Positions 15,735 through 23,443 of a stretch of 31,049 bases of DNA are shown piece after piece. Position 1 is the stretch's first letter; the number at the start of each line of letters is the position of its first letter. Both the position numbers and the translations under genes were made by a program. A model generated the notes under the pieces. That model did not search any database. It worked only from the letters and a program-made list of their open reading frames with translations, and had not been told where the DNA came from. This DNA is from a virus. Where the stretch lies: IMG/VR virus record IMGVR_UViG_3300031841_001076, positions 1-31,049 of that record, one strand, 5' to 3'.

Positions 15735-16495
15735 TATCCTATCACAAATCCTAGAGGCGTGTTGCCTTCTTCAAAATTATGTAGTCTTTCTTTAAGACCT
15801 TCTATTTCTGCCTGTCCTTCTGCCTTAAGAGCATCACCGTTAAGAGTAACAGTTCCACCGGCACCAGGCAAACCTGACACATATTTACTTCTTGCTTCAC
15901 CTAACATTAGTTTTGATTGTGCTAATGCGTATGCGGCCAACCATGGATTTGCTGATACATCTTTTAATAAAATGCTTTCAGGTATAAAGTTGTAAACACC
16001 TACAGCAATATCTTCTTCATGCCTTATGTTACGCATAATTTTTAAGTTTTTAGTATTTTTATTCCATATAAAATTATACTCACTTCCAAACACACGACCA
16101 ATAGTTTCTTTGTATTGTGCAAATGCATCAAATACTGCAAGTCCACCTATTTGTCCTGCTTGTAACATATACATATTGTTAAATGCTACATCAAATGGAT
16201 CAAAGTTAGTACCGCCACCACTGTTAGTGCCTATACCTCTACGGTATATACGCCTAACTTCCATCACTTCATCTGGTAATGTATAGTCTTGCTGTCCGTC
16301 AATAGTTTCTATAAAGATAATACTTTCTTCAACACTACCCGAACTAAGTTGTCTATATAGTGATAGAGCTTTATCTATTGCTACGTCGTAATGTTCTCTG
16401 TCTAATTCAACGTCTACTATGCCGTCAGCCAAACGAAGTTGTAACTCACGTATGAGATCTTCTCTACTACTAAATCCTATTGTATCTATTGCCAT
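15734..16495 (-). CDS. gp13: Neck protein gp13-like (head-tail connector)
   Basis: The 253-residue protein fits the gp13 family of marine T4-like phages. It has an N-terminal helical domain (SREDLIRELQLRLADGI, then DVAIDKALSLYRQLS), a strand QQDYTLPDEVMEVRRIYR, a central domain, and a C-terminal helix-loop with NPWLAAYALAQSKLMLGEARSKY and LPGAGGTVTLNGDAL. gp13 acts with gp14 in closing the filled head and joining the tail. The ATG at 16495 is 5 nt after a GATAAATA octamer. In T4, genes 13-14-15 are contiguous; here the gp14-like and gp15-like genes lie 8 kb away on the other strand. Confidence 0.8.
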   Translation of the reverse strand: MAIDTIGFSSREDLIRELQLRLADGIVDVELDREHYDVAIDKALSLYRQLSSGSVEESIIFIETIDGQQDYTLPDEVMEVRRIYRRGIGTNSGGGTNFDPFDVAFNNMYMLQAGQIGGLAVFDAFAQYKETIGRVFGSEYNFIWNKNTKNLKIMRNIRHEEDIAVGVYNFIPESILLKDVSANPWLAAYALAQSKLMLGEARSKYVSGLPGAGGTVTLNGDALKAEGQAEIEGLKERLHNFEEGNTPLGFVIG

Positions 16496-16500
16496 ACTAC

Positions 16501-16508
16501 TATTTATC
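16501..16508 (-). promoter_or_regulatory. Late promoter octamer of gp13, 5 nt before the ATG
   Basis: GATAAATA on the minus strand, then GTAGT and the gp13 ATG. GTAGT is the same spacer as at gp17 and at the 119-codon gene. Confidence 0.87.
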
Positions 16509-16518
16509 GTTTCCTGTA

Positions 16519-17676
16519 TTAAAATGCCTTAAGAATGATAGTATTATCATTAATTCTTCCGTTCATTTTAATTCCTGTAGTAGTAAGTTCCTCAAATGAT
16601 TTAGCAAATTTAGTTTTTGCTTTTCCTGTCCAATTACTAATTTGCTCTTTGGGTTTTCTTAAAGTTTTTTGTAAACTTGTTTCTTCATCAAAATCCTGTA
16701 TAGTTGTTCCTTTTACCATTAACCCTGAACCAGGTCTTGCTAAGTTTTTAGGATCTTTATTTATTGCATGATATACACCTAACTTTCTGGTTTTAGTATT
16801 GTATATCCAAAGTTCATTTGCATTAACAATATCTGTAGGATGAATACTTGCTATACCTAATTCACTGTCATTAATTTGATATTTTAATTTTTTAATAATA
16901 GAGTCTTTACTTCTTGCTTTAGGCTTACGAGCTTTTCTAGTAGTCGCTTTTGTTTGAATAGTGGTATCACATGCTGTATTAATCTTTTCAAAAAACTCTA
17001 GATACTCTTTTCGTTGCTTGGCTGATAAATGTGCATATCCTTCTTTAATATCAGGATCACTCCATTCTTTTACCTCTAATGCTTCTTTGTAAGCATTATC
17101 AAAATCGTCTTTTATAAGTTTGGCATGAGCGGCTTTAATTTCAGGTGTATATGAAATGATGTCTTTATAAGGTTCAAAGTCTTTTACAGTAATACTACCT
17201 TCTACTAAACAATCTAACTTATATTCCCAATCTGCACATAGATGTTCAACTTGCATTTTCATTCTATCCTGAATGCTAATAACTCGTTTATTAATCTTGG
17301 CTTTTTCCTTTTTTTCTGCTACAACACTTTTACCACGTTTAATCCATTCTTCTTTACGTTTAACTAAATGTTCCTTAATATTTTCAGGCATATAACCCAA
17401 CTTGTACTCTATAAACGTTGATATACCAGTAGCACTAAAGGCCCAGTCAGGATTTGCTAAAACAAATTTTTGTTCTTCTTTTGTCCACCCAGATGTATTT
17501 TTAATCCAATTTCTAACAGAAGCAACTAATTTCTTTTTAGGTATTTCCGTCCTAACAAAATATTCACATCTATGAAATGCGTCTGCTTGTTCTGTTAAAT
17601 CTGTAAGAGCCCTGTATACATTCCATTCAGGTTCTTTAGTTATATAGATGCTACGATTTTTTGTACGTTTTGCCAT
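16519..17676 (-). CDS. Unknown basic protein
   Basis: The 385-residue protein is very rich in lysine and is not recognised. It begins MAKRTKNRSIYITKEPEWN. A helical region with many basic residues (about 75-200) contains NKRVISIQDRMKMQVEHL. At about 243-260 there is a cluster TTRKARKPKARSKDSIIKKL that looks like a nucleic-acid-binding tail or linker. The final 110 residues look like a separate domain (ELWIYNTKTRKLGVYHAI ... IKMNGRINDNTI). It follows the 74-codon gene by 9 nt with only a weak Shine-Dalgarno and precedes gp13. A DNA- or RNA-binding role is an inference from charge only. Confidence 0.75.
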   Translation of the reverse strand: MAKRTKNRSIYITKEPEWNVYRALTDLTEQADAFHRCEYFVRTEIPKKKLVASVRNWIKNTSGWTKEEQKFVLANPDWAFSATGISTFIEYKLGYMPENIKEHLVKRKEEWIKRGKSVVAEKKEKAKINKRVISIQDRMKMQVEHLCADWEYKLDCLVEGSITVKDFEPYKDIISYTPEIKAAHAKLIKDDFDNAYKEALEVKEWSDPDIKEGYAHLSAKQRKEYLEFFEKINTACDTTIQTKATTRKARKPKARSKDSIIKKLKYQINDSELGIASIHPTDIVNANELWIYNTKTRKLGVYHAINKDPKNLARPGSGLMVKGTTIQDFDEETSLQKTLRKPKEQISNWTGKAKTKFAKSFEELTTTGIKMNGRINDNTIILKAF

Positions 17677-17685
17677 GTGTGTTAT

Positions 17686-17910
17686 TCAATCCTTAAATAT
17701 ATCTGGGTCTGGATTTGCGTATAGCAGTTGTATTGCTAATGGCCATTTTTTAAACCCTGTTATATCTTTTTTATCTTTAAGGACGTCTTTTTCCTTCAAG
17801 AACTGAACAATACTTATCATTCCGACAAATTTTCCTGCTTTTTCGCCTGCTTTGTACATGAAATAACTGTTTGCCAGTACGAATAGCAAAAATATAATTC
17901 CAAAGTCCAT
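17686..17910 (-). CDS. Small membrane protein of unknown function
   Basis: The 74-residue protein has one N-terminal hydrophobic segment (about residues 3-18, FGIIFLLFVLANSYFM) followed by a short glycine-containing stretch (AGEKAGKFVG) and a charged C-terminus ending DPDPDIFKD-like. A single-pass inner-membrane protein with a cytoplasmic tail is likely. The start at 17910 has an AGGAGATA Shine-Dalgarno and a region with both sigma70-like and late-like elements upstream. No lysis motif is evident. Confidence 0.75.
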   Translation of the reverse strand: MDFGIIFLLFVLANSYFMYKAGEKAGKFVGMISIVQFLKEKDVLKDKKDITGFKKWPLAIQLLYANPDPDIFKD

Positions 17911-17931
17911 ATTATCTCCTGTTAAAAATCT

Positions 17932-17960
17932 AGTTTAACAAAAGACTATTTATTTGTCAA
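17932..17960 (-). promoter_or_regulatory. Candidate mixed early/late promoter of the 74-codon gene
   Basis: On the minus strand TTGACA (17960-17955) is followed after 17 bases by TAAACT (17937-17932), a perfect -35 with a 4-of-6 match at -10. The spacer itself contains AATAAATA (17955-17948), a late-type octamer, about 37 nt before the ATG. Either or both may be used. Confidence 0.55.
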
Positions 17961-17966
17961 GAAAAA

Positions 17967-18923
17967 TTATTTGCCGCGACTGAAGTTTTTTCTCTGATTG
18001 TGAGGTATATTATTTTCTATAATGTTTTTCCAAACTTCTATAGTTTTATCTAACCCTTGACTAAGTTCTACTTTTGGAAACCATCCAAGTCTAGTAGTAA
18101 TTTTATGATTTGTGCTATTCAATAAATAAATTTCTCCAGGTCTTTTTGGTTTAGTATTCCAATTTACATGACCGTTCCAATCTAATTTATCAGCAATTAA
18201 TTTTACATAGTCCTTAATTTTAATTGCATTATCTGGACCTATGCAAAATATTTCTCCAGCACATTTTTCCGGATTTGTTATTACGGTTTCCCAAGCATCA
18301 AGTAAATCATCAATATAGATAAAGTTTCTGTATGGCTCACCATAACCTAAATTTATTTCATCTGGATTTTTTAACATTTGTGTAATAATTTGTTCTGTCA
18401 CAAAAAAGTCATTGTCTTTTCTACCATAAGCATTTGTTTGACGTATTGCTGTGAATGGCAAACCATAACTTCTGTGAGCATACTCTAAGTACTTTTCACA
18501 GCCATATTTTGCAACGGCGTAGGGGGCATTTGGATTTGGTGGTGTTGCTTCGTTAAATGCAATAATACCTTCTTCTTTTCCGTCTCTGATAATATCACTA
18601 ATAGGTTGCCAGCCATATACTTCCATTGTACTTGCAAACACAAAGTTTTTCAAGTTAGGTAAATCTTTTGCAATTTCTATTAAATTTACTGTACCAGTAT
18701 AATTAATATCACTAAATGTGATTTGTTCATAAAAACTTTGCTCTACTTCTGTTCTTGCCGCCAAATGTACAATAATTTCAGGATCAAATGTAGATATTTG
18801 CATAGCAACTTTTGAATGGTCTCTTAAATCTTCCGATAGAAAACCTAGCTCGTGTTTATCTTTTAATCTTTCCACCATGTGCTGACCTATAAAACCGTCC
18901 GCTCCTGTTATAAAAATTTTCAT
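17967..18923 (-). CDS. NAD-dependent sugar epimerase/dehydratase (extended SDR)
   Basis: The 318-residue protein is of the extended short-chain dehydrogenase family that acts on nucleotide sugars. The Rossmann motif GADGFIG (G7, G10, G13) is at the N-terminus, the catalytic YxxxK is Y135/K139 (APYAVAKYG), and S98/T99 in FASTMEVYG supplies the third residue. Substrate-domain segments RQTNAYG and NFIYIDDLLDAW are also typical. It could be a 4-epimerase or 4,6-dehydratase; sequence alone does not decide. It is the last gene of the metabolic cassette and overlaps the upstream oxygenase gene by 4 bases. Confidence 0.9.
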   Translation of the reverse strand: MKIFITGADGFIGQHMVERLKDKHELGFLSEDLRDHSKVAMQISTFDPEIIVHLAARTEVEQSFYEQITFSDINYTGTVNLIEIAKDLPNLKNFVFASTMEVYGWQPISDIIRDGKEEGIIAFNEATPPNPNAPYAVAKYGCEKYLEYAHRSYGLPFTAIRQTNAYGRKDNDFFVTEQIITQMLKNPDEINLGYGEPYRNFIYIDDLLDAWETVITNPEKCAGEIFCIGPDNAIKIKDYVKLIADKLDWNGHVNWNTKPKRPGEIYLLNSTNHKITTRLGWFPKVELSQGLDKTIEVWKNIIENNIPHNQRKNFSRGK

Positions 18924-19465
18924 ATTAAATCCTTTTCTTTTGCATACCCTGTGAGTTGCATTGTAAATCTAGGTTCATAACCTAAGTTAGCGACTGAATG
19001 AACTAAATTTGGTCTTATAATAGTAAAGTCTCCCTTTTTATAATCTAACCAACTTTCATTCTCTATTTCTATATAATGGCCCATTAATCTATCTTGTAAG
19101 AATAAATTTACTCTCACAGGTACCATTCCTTCTGTATCCATATCTTCTCGTTCTGCTTTTTTACGCATTTTATATAATGTATCAACATGCGGTGCTATAA
19201 ATCTACCTGGCATAAGTTTATTTACTGTAACTATACCATAATGAAGCCAATCACTAAAATGATCATATACACCATGAACCCAACTTGGGCAATCGTCCTC
19301 AAACACTTGCCATACCCAAGGTGCTTCATATGGGTAATCTGGTACTGCTACACCTTTGTCTTTCCAAAAACCGCCACTGTAAACAGTATTAGTATGCTCT
19401 GTAAACTTTAGCCTGTATAACATTTCTTCTGTTATATGGCTTATATCAACATGCCCTTTATACAT
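18920..19465 (-). CDS. Fe(II)/2-oxoglutarate oxygenase-like protein, paralogue A
   Basis: The 181-residue protein has H93/D95 (APHVDTL) and H156 (NLVHSVAN) as likely iron ligands, with R166 (EPRFTMQLTG) ten residues after the last His, the usual place for the Arg that binds 2-oxoglutarate. Order and spacing fit the Asp/Asn beta-hydroxylase type of beta-helix oxygenase. It is a tandem paralogue of the next gene upstream: both share PHxVD, a G-HYxE strand, W-K-GDF/EW and a late V/I-x-N-x-GxEP segment. It overlaps its neighbours by 8 and 4 bases within the cassette. The substrate is unknown, perhaps the product of the amidinotransferase or aminotransferase pathway. Confidence 0.75.
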   Translation of the reverse strand: MYKGHVDISHITEEMLYRLKFTEHTNTVYSGGFWKDKGVAVPDYPYEAPWVWQVFEDDCPSWVHGVYDHFSDWLHYGIVTVNKLMPGRFIAPHVDTLYKMRKKAEREDMDTEGMVPVRVNLFLQDRLMGHYIEIENESWLDYKKGDFTIIRPNLVHSVANLGYEPRFTMQLTGYAKEKDLI

Positions 19466-19952
19466 TTTTTAACACAGTTACTTGTGCAGAGTAAAATGGT
19501 TCTTCTCCCATATTACCTGCTATGTGCCAATCGTCTATGCCAAACTTTACCCATTCACCTGCTTTCCATTTTGTAAAAGGTTGATCGTGTACTTCATAAT
19601 AATGCCCACGTTTCCAATCTTCTAAAAATATCAAATATCGATAACTTTCACCTTCTCCATGTTCTTGTTTTAATTTAAAATGTTTATCAACATGATGTGG
19701 AATTGTTTGTCCAGGTTCTATGTTGATAACACTTACAACATGATGGTCAAAGTCTTGAGGTATCTTTTTGGCTAAGTCATGTACCCATTGAGGGGAAGTT
19801 TCAAACATCTGCCATATACTGCTATTATGTTTTGTATAATATTTTTCTACAGCAGGTGTTTGCTGATAACATTGGAAATAGTCGTCAAAGTTTAATTGAC
19901 TCATTTGCTCATGAGTTATTCCAAAGTTATCAATTTTTCCGTATTTAATCAC
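19458..19952 (-). CDS. Oxygenase-like protein, paralogue B, lacking the 2-oxoglutarate Arg
   Basis: The 164-residue protein aligns by eye with paralogue A. Iron ligands H87/D89 (PHHVDK) and H143 (DWHIAGN) are present. At the place of R166 in paralogue A the sequence reads EPFYSAQVTV, with Phe/Tyr instead of Arg. The enzyme may bind its co-substrate differently, or act as a non-catalytic partner of paralogue A. It overlaps the amidinotransferase gene by 8 bases and paralogue A by 8 bases, so the three are translated together. Confidence 0.7.
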   Translation of the reverse strand: MIKYGKIDNFGITHEQMSQLNFDDYFQCYQQTPAVEKYYTKHNSSIWQMFETSPQWVHDLAKKIPQDFDHHVVSVINIEPGQTIPHHVDKHFKLKQEHGEGESYRYLIFLEDWKRGHYYEVHDQPFTKWKAGEWVKFGIDDWHIAGNMGEEPFYSAQVTVLKNV

Positions 19953-21006
19953 AGTAACTTTCTAAAGTGCCTTTACGTCTTAAGTCTAATGTAGCACAAT
20001 GAATACCGCCAGACAACGTCATAGAGTGCCTAAACTGAACAGGTACACTATCTATACCATACTTGTCTAATTCTCGCATCAGAGGCTCTTGAGCTGAGTC
20101 TAAGACTACTGTATTCTCATCTACACTTAGTAGATTCATTCCAATGTACGGAGAACATGGTGGCATATATCCTTGCTCTGCAAGTTTACTTCCTTGTACT
20201 ACGCAATCATCAAACCAAATTTTATCCCATTTCTTAAACATTTCAGGACAATTATCAGGTGTTACCCTTGAACTGTTCATTAGTACTAGTCCTGGTCTAA
20301 GTGGAACAATAGTGCTATCAAAATGTGCAAAACTGTATAGTTCACTGTAATGCATTTTATAACCCATTGGCTCTAGTAATCTTTTAAGCCATTTGTAACC
20401 TTTCATGTTACCTGAATTACTTACTTGATATAATAAATCTTTTCCAACTCTCACAATATTTGGTGCATCAAAACATATCTCATGATCTAATAATGTTGGT
20501 TTGTCTTCAATGTCTTCAAATGTGTACATGTCATCATGTAAGTTTGGTTTAGGTGCTTGTAACCATAATGCACCATCTTCAAATGCTTCGTACATTATGT
20601 CTTCATATAATTTTGTTTCAAAATATCTTGCTCTTACAGGAGTAGGAGTTTCAATTAACATATCACCTAATGGTAATATTAAGTCTCTTGGGCACCAACT
20701 ATACCAGCCTTTTGTGTTCCAACCTTGACCAATGTCGTAATTTACATTGTCCCAATCAATAATTTTTGGTCTGCGTACTTTTACGCCCATTTTTGTTAGT
20801 GCATCTGCAAGTCCGTCCGCATCTTCATTTGCTTCGTCAATTACCCATTGCGGATAAGTGCCTTCTAATTTTTCTACATCTTCTTTTTTAAAATTTGCGT
20901 AACTGAAACTTCTTGCGGATATATCAGTTGCAATTCTGCTGTGGTGGGCATGTCCAACGATGATCTCTTCTAAAGGATCCCAATCGTTGTGGGAATTAAC
21001 TATCAT
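19945..21006 (-). CDS. Amidinotransferase (arginine:glycine / inosamine amidinotransferase family)
   Basis: The 353-residue protein moves the amidino group of arginine to an amine. The N-terminus NDWDPLEEIIVG is the family signature. The catalytic triad is visible: D180 in CFDAPNIV, H228 in SFAHFD and the nucleophile C337 in GGIHCATLDLRR. The spacings (48 and 109) are close to those of human AGAT (D254, H303, C407). The length matches StrB-type enzymes (about 350). The acceptor may be glycine, an amino sugar or an aminocyclitol; the neighbouring aminotransferase, epimerase and glycosyltransferase-like genes favour a sugar-like acceptor, as inference. The start has an AGGAGA Shine-Dalgarno and a late octamer at 21040-21047. 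Confidence 0.93.
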   Translation of the reverse strand: MIVNSHNDWDPLEEIIVGHAHHSRIATDISARSFSYANFKKEDVEKLEGTYPQWVIDEANEDADGLADALTKMGVKVRRPKIIDWDNVNYDIGQGWNTKGWYSWCPRDLILPLGDMLIETPTPVRARYFETKLYEDIMYEAFEDGALWLQAPKPNLHDDMYTFEDIEDKPTLLDHEICFDAPNIVRVGKDLLYQVSNSGNMKGYKWLKRLLEPMGYKMHYSELYSFAHFDSTIVPLRPGLVLMNSSRVTPDNCPEMFKKWDKIWFDDCVVQGSKLAEQGYMPPCSPYIGMNLLSVDENTVVLDSAQEPLMRELDKYGIDSVPVQFRHSMTLSGGIHCATLDLRRKGTLESYCD

Positions 21007-21039
21007 TATGTCTCCTGTGATGTGTTTAATATAACGTAC

Positions 21040-21047
21040 TATTTATT
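21040..21047 (-). promoter_or_regulatory. Late promoter octamer of the amidinotransferase-epimerase operon
   Basis: AATAAATA on the minus strand, 33 nt before the ATG at 21006, with AGGAGA in the leader. The four downstream genes overlap and should share this transcript. Confidence 0.75.
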
Positions 21048-21057
21048 ATATCTTAAA

Positions 21058-21933
21058 CTATCTGGCTAGCCATTCTGATACACAAACCCTGTAGTTTCCA
21101 TGTACACCTCTATTAAATTCGCTATGCCTTGTTTCATCACCTAAACCAAAAATTACTGTGTCTGTATATACCAATCCTTGTTGCTCACAGACATCTTCAT
21201 ATATGCTCCTATATTTTTCCCAATTATAATCAGGAGAAAAATTACGCATATATTCTACCCCTAAAGCCATGCTATATTTATTTTGCATTTTAACTTCGTT
21301 GAGCATACTAACACCATCATCTACATACTGTCTTGTAAATCTGATACCTACTCTGTGATTTTCTAATGTATAAAAAGGCTTACTTAGGCTACAGGTTACT
21401 TCTTCTATAGCAGGAAAATCATTCAAATCTATATGCATATTTTTACTGATACCCCAATATGCTAAGTCTAAACAAACTGGTATATCATGAACCTTACATA
21501 CTTGCATAATATGTTCGAAATCTGGATGTATTACACCATAATCACTAAAAGGCGCACTTATAATTAACGCATGTAATCCTATACCGTTCAAGGCTTCTTC
21601 TAAATGATGAGGATAATCAATATACTTAAAATCAACATGTTTTCCTAAACAAGCATGATATTGAAAATCTCCTGATAAACAAATTATTTGCCTGTCTTTA
21701 CTATGGCGTAGAATAAATTGATCAAATGTTTGACTAGTACCTTGTGTATAATCAGCATAGTTAAATTTTTCTAAACCCAATAAACTTTTACAAGAACTAA
21801 AGTTTAACCACTCCTTCCAGGTATCAGTATATTGTTGCATTGTAGGAATAACAATATCATTTTTATCTAAGTGAAAATGAAAATCTGTTAATTCTTTATT
21901 TTTAATTGGTCTTGCACCTCTAACTGCAGGCAT
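21058..21933 (-). CDS. PLP-dependent aminotransferase-like protein (fold type I), short
   Basis: The 291-residue protein has core marks of class I/II aminotransferases: D156 in PVCLDLAYWG (pairs with the PLP ring nitrogen), K185 in CSLSKPF (Schiff-base lysine) and R194 in NHRVGIRF (phosphate contact). Upstream, YTQGTSQTF and ICLSGDFQYH fit the N-terminal part of the PLP site. At 291 residues it is about 100 shorter than usual, mainly through a reduced C-terminal small domain, so it may be a minimal or specialised enzyme. The 5' end overlaps the glycosyltransferase-like gene by 14 bases. In this cassette it could supply the amine that the amidinotransferase modifies. Confidence 0.75.
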   Translation of the reverse strand: MPAVRGARPIKNKELTDFHFHLDKNDIVIPTMQQYTDTWKEWLNFSSCKSLLGLEKFNYADYTQGTSQTFDQFILRHSKDRQIICLSGDFQYHACLGKHVDFKYIDYPHHLEEALNGIGLHALIISAPFSDYGVIHPDFEHIMQVCKVHDIPVCLDLAYWGISKNMHIDLNDFPAIEEVTCSLSKPFYTLENHRVGIRFTRQYVDDGVSMLNEVKMQNKYSMALGVEYMRNFSPDYNWEKYRSIYEDVCEQQGLVYTDTVIFGLGDETRHSEFNRGVHGNYRVCVSEWLAR

Positions 21934-23287
21934 TTATAACCTCCTCAAAAAAATTATTATTACTTATTCGTCTAAATTTACCAGTTGTAATATTTTTATA
22001 ATTATGTGCTACATCATTTTTTAACAGTTCCATCATTCGTAAAAAATGAGTATCTGACATACTTCTAATACTGCTAATGGTATTAAAAAATCCTTGTACT
22101 CTTAATTTTAGTGTATCATGAGTATTAAAACTTATATCCCAAAATTTATCAAATGTTTTAAAATCTAGTTTTTGTAACTCTTCATACAATCCTTTACACC
22201 CTATAGTTATAAATGGCTTCTTAAAATACATAGGAAACATTTGTTTTTCATCTACATAACCATATCCGTAAGGCTCTCCTCCAGGTATTAACGCAATATG
22301 GCCTGTTTCATAAAGCCAAGGACCTGGTACTCCTCTATCGTTCAAAGTATCAAGATCTATAATATGTGGCCTACTATACAATACCTGTGTGATACCAGAC
22401 ATTTCCTTTTCTGTAAGTTTTTCATTTTTTAAAAGGTCATGCATAGCAGTTGCCATTAAATTAGTATGATATGGGTATTCCTCTTTGGTATTAGGATTAT
22501 CATATATCTTTGCTAAAAAACTAGGATTCATAGAGTAGTTCCTAGAGTATGTAACATCTTCTAATTTATTTCCTTTATGCTCAATGTAATACGAAATTAA
22601 AAGCCTATGACTTCTGCAATTTCTCATTGTTAGTAGAAATTTATTTTTTAAATCTTTATACTCATCCAACCCTTCAGGAGGTTCTATTTGGTTTAAATTT
22701 ACGTGAGTATTTTTGCTTAATATACTTGTAATATAATGTACTCTATCTAAATACCATAATTTATGTATTTTATGTACATTTTTACAATGTTTTAAATGCT
22801 TATCATAATTTCCAAAAAAGTCTTGTGTTTCTCCTGACCCACTAATTATAAATTGCACTTGGGGGAATAAACTTGATAATTTTACAAAATACATATTTGC
22901 ATCGAAAAAATATGGCTCTGTGCTTGTATAAACTAAAAATACTGTATTGGGTAGATTATAATTTACGCATTCTGCTATCTTTTCATCAATAAGTTTACCA
23001 AAATCTGACAAAGTAAATTTTTCACCTGCAGACTCATATGACAAAGGAAAACTTTGAAAGTCTATAGGAAATAAATTAATTGAATCTTTAGGGACATTGC
23101 CATCTAAATTATGTATTATATTAAAATTAAATTTTTCATTATCAATATTTCTACTGTCATTTAATTGGCATAGAACTTCTAAAGGAAGTGGCTCTCTCCC
23201 TAACCATCCTATTTCATTATGCTTTCTTACTACCTCGTCTTCAAACTGAAAGCCATTATGTAGATATATAATATTAATATTTTTCAT
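21920..23287 (-). CDS. Glycosyltransferase-like protein (exostosin/GT-B-like C-terminal motif)
   Basis: The 455-residue protein has no clear N-terminal domain, but two segments resemble a viral glycosyltransferase-like family: KFLLTMRNCRSHRLLISYY at about 216-234 and, at 348-384, a block beginning KQMFPMYFKKPFITIGCKG and continuing YEELQKLDFKTFDKFWD. The second corresponds to the nucleotide-sugar-binding region of exostosin-like enzymes. The start at 23287 lies only 9 nt after the encoded CCA of tRNA-Ser, with AAGGG next to the tRNA end as Shine-Dalgarno, so tRNA and gene share a transcript. Candidate acceptors are a virion protein or phage DNA; no evidence separates these. Confidence 0.55.
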   Translation of the reverse strand: MKNINIIYLHNGFQFEDEVVRKHNEIGWLGREPLPLEVLCQLNDSRNIDNEKFNFNIIHNLDGNVPKDSINLFPIDFQSFPLSYESAGEKFTLSDFGKLIDEKIAECVNYNLPNTVFLVYTSTEPYFFDANMYFVKLSSLFPQVQFIISGSGETQDFFGNYDKHLKHCKNVHKIHKLWYLDRVHYITSILSKNTHVNLNQIEPPEGLDEYKDLKNKFLLTMRNCRSHRLLISYYIEHKGNKLEDVTYSRNYSMNPSFLAKIYDNPNTKEEYPYHTNLMATAMHDLLKNEKLTEKEMSGITQVLYSRPHIIDLDTLNDRGVPGPWLYETGHIALIPGGEPYGYGYVDEKQMFPMYFKKPFITIGCKGLYEELQKLDFKTFDKFWDISFNTHDTLKLRVQGFFNTISSIRSMSDTHFLRMMELLKNDVAHNYKNITTGKFRRISNNNFFEEVINACS

Positions 23288-23296
23288 TTTAACCCT

Positions 23297-23386
23297 TGGC
23301 GGAAAGGGAGGGATTCGAACCCTCGGTACAGTTACCCGTACTCTTCCTTAGCAGGGAAGTGCTTTAAGCCGCTCAGCCACCTTTCC
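23297..23386 (-). tRNA. tRNA-Ser (anticodon GCU)
   Basis: On the minus strand the gene runs from 23386 to 23297. The 7-bp acceptor stem is GGAAAGG/CCTTTCC, the D arm is GCTGAGCGGCTTAAAGC, and the anticodon stem CTTCC/GGAAG encloses CTGCTAA with anticodon GCT. A long variable arm of the serine type is present (GAGTACGGGTAACTGTACC), then the T arm with GGTTCGAATCC, discriminator G and an encoded CCA. It reads AGU and AGC, codons common in this AT-rich phage. It is preceded by a late octamer and followed after 9 nt by a protein start. Confidence 0.97.
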
Positions 23387-23393
23387 TTTCCAC

Positions 23394-23401
23394 TATTTAT
23401 T
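23394..23401 (-). promoter_or_regulatory. Late-type octamer directly before tRNA-Ser
   Basis: AATAAATA on the minus strand ends 7 nt before the tRNA 5' end. With the same initiation distance as for the protein genes, the transcript would begin only one or two bases before the mature tRNA. A TATAAT hexamer at 23410-23405 offers an alternative sigma70 -10 but has no convincing -35. Confidence 0.65.
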
Positions 23402-23430
23402 AGTATTATATACAGTTATAATTTTTTACT

Positions 23431-23438
23431 GATAAATA
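23431..23438 (+). promoter_or_regulatory. Late promoter octamer of the radical SAM gene, 5 nt before the ATG
   Basis: GATAAATA on the plus strand, then TTGGT and the ATG at 23444. It is divergent from the tRNA promoter 30 bases away. Confidence 0.87.
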
Positions 23439-23443
23439 TTGGT

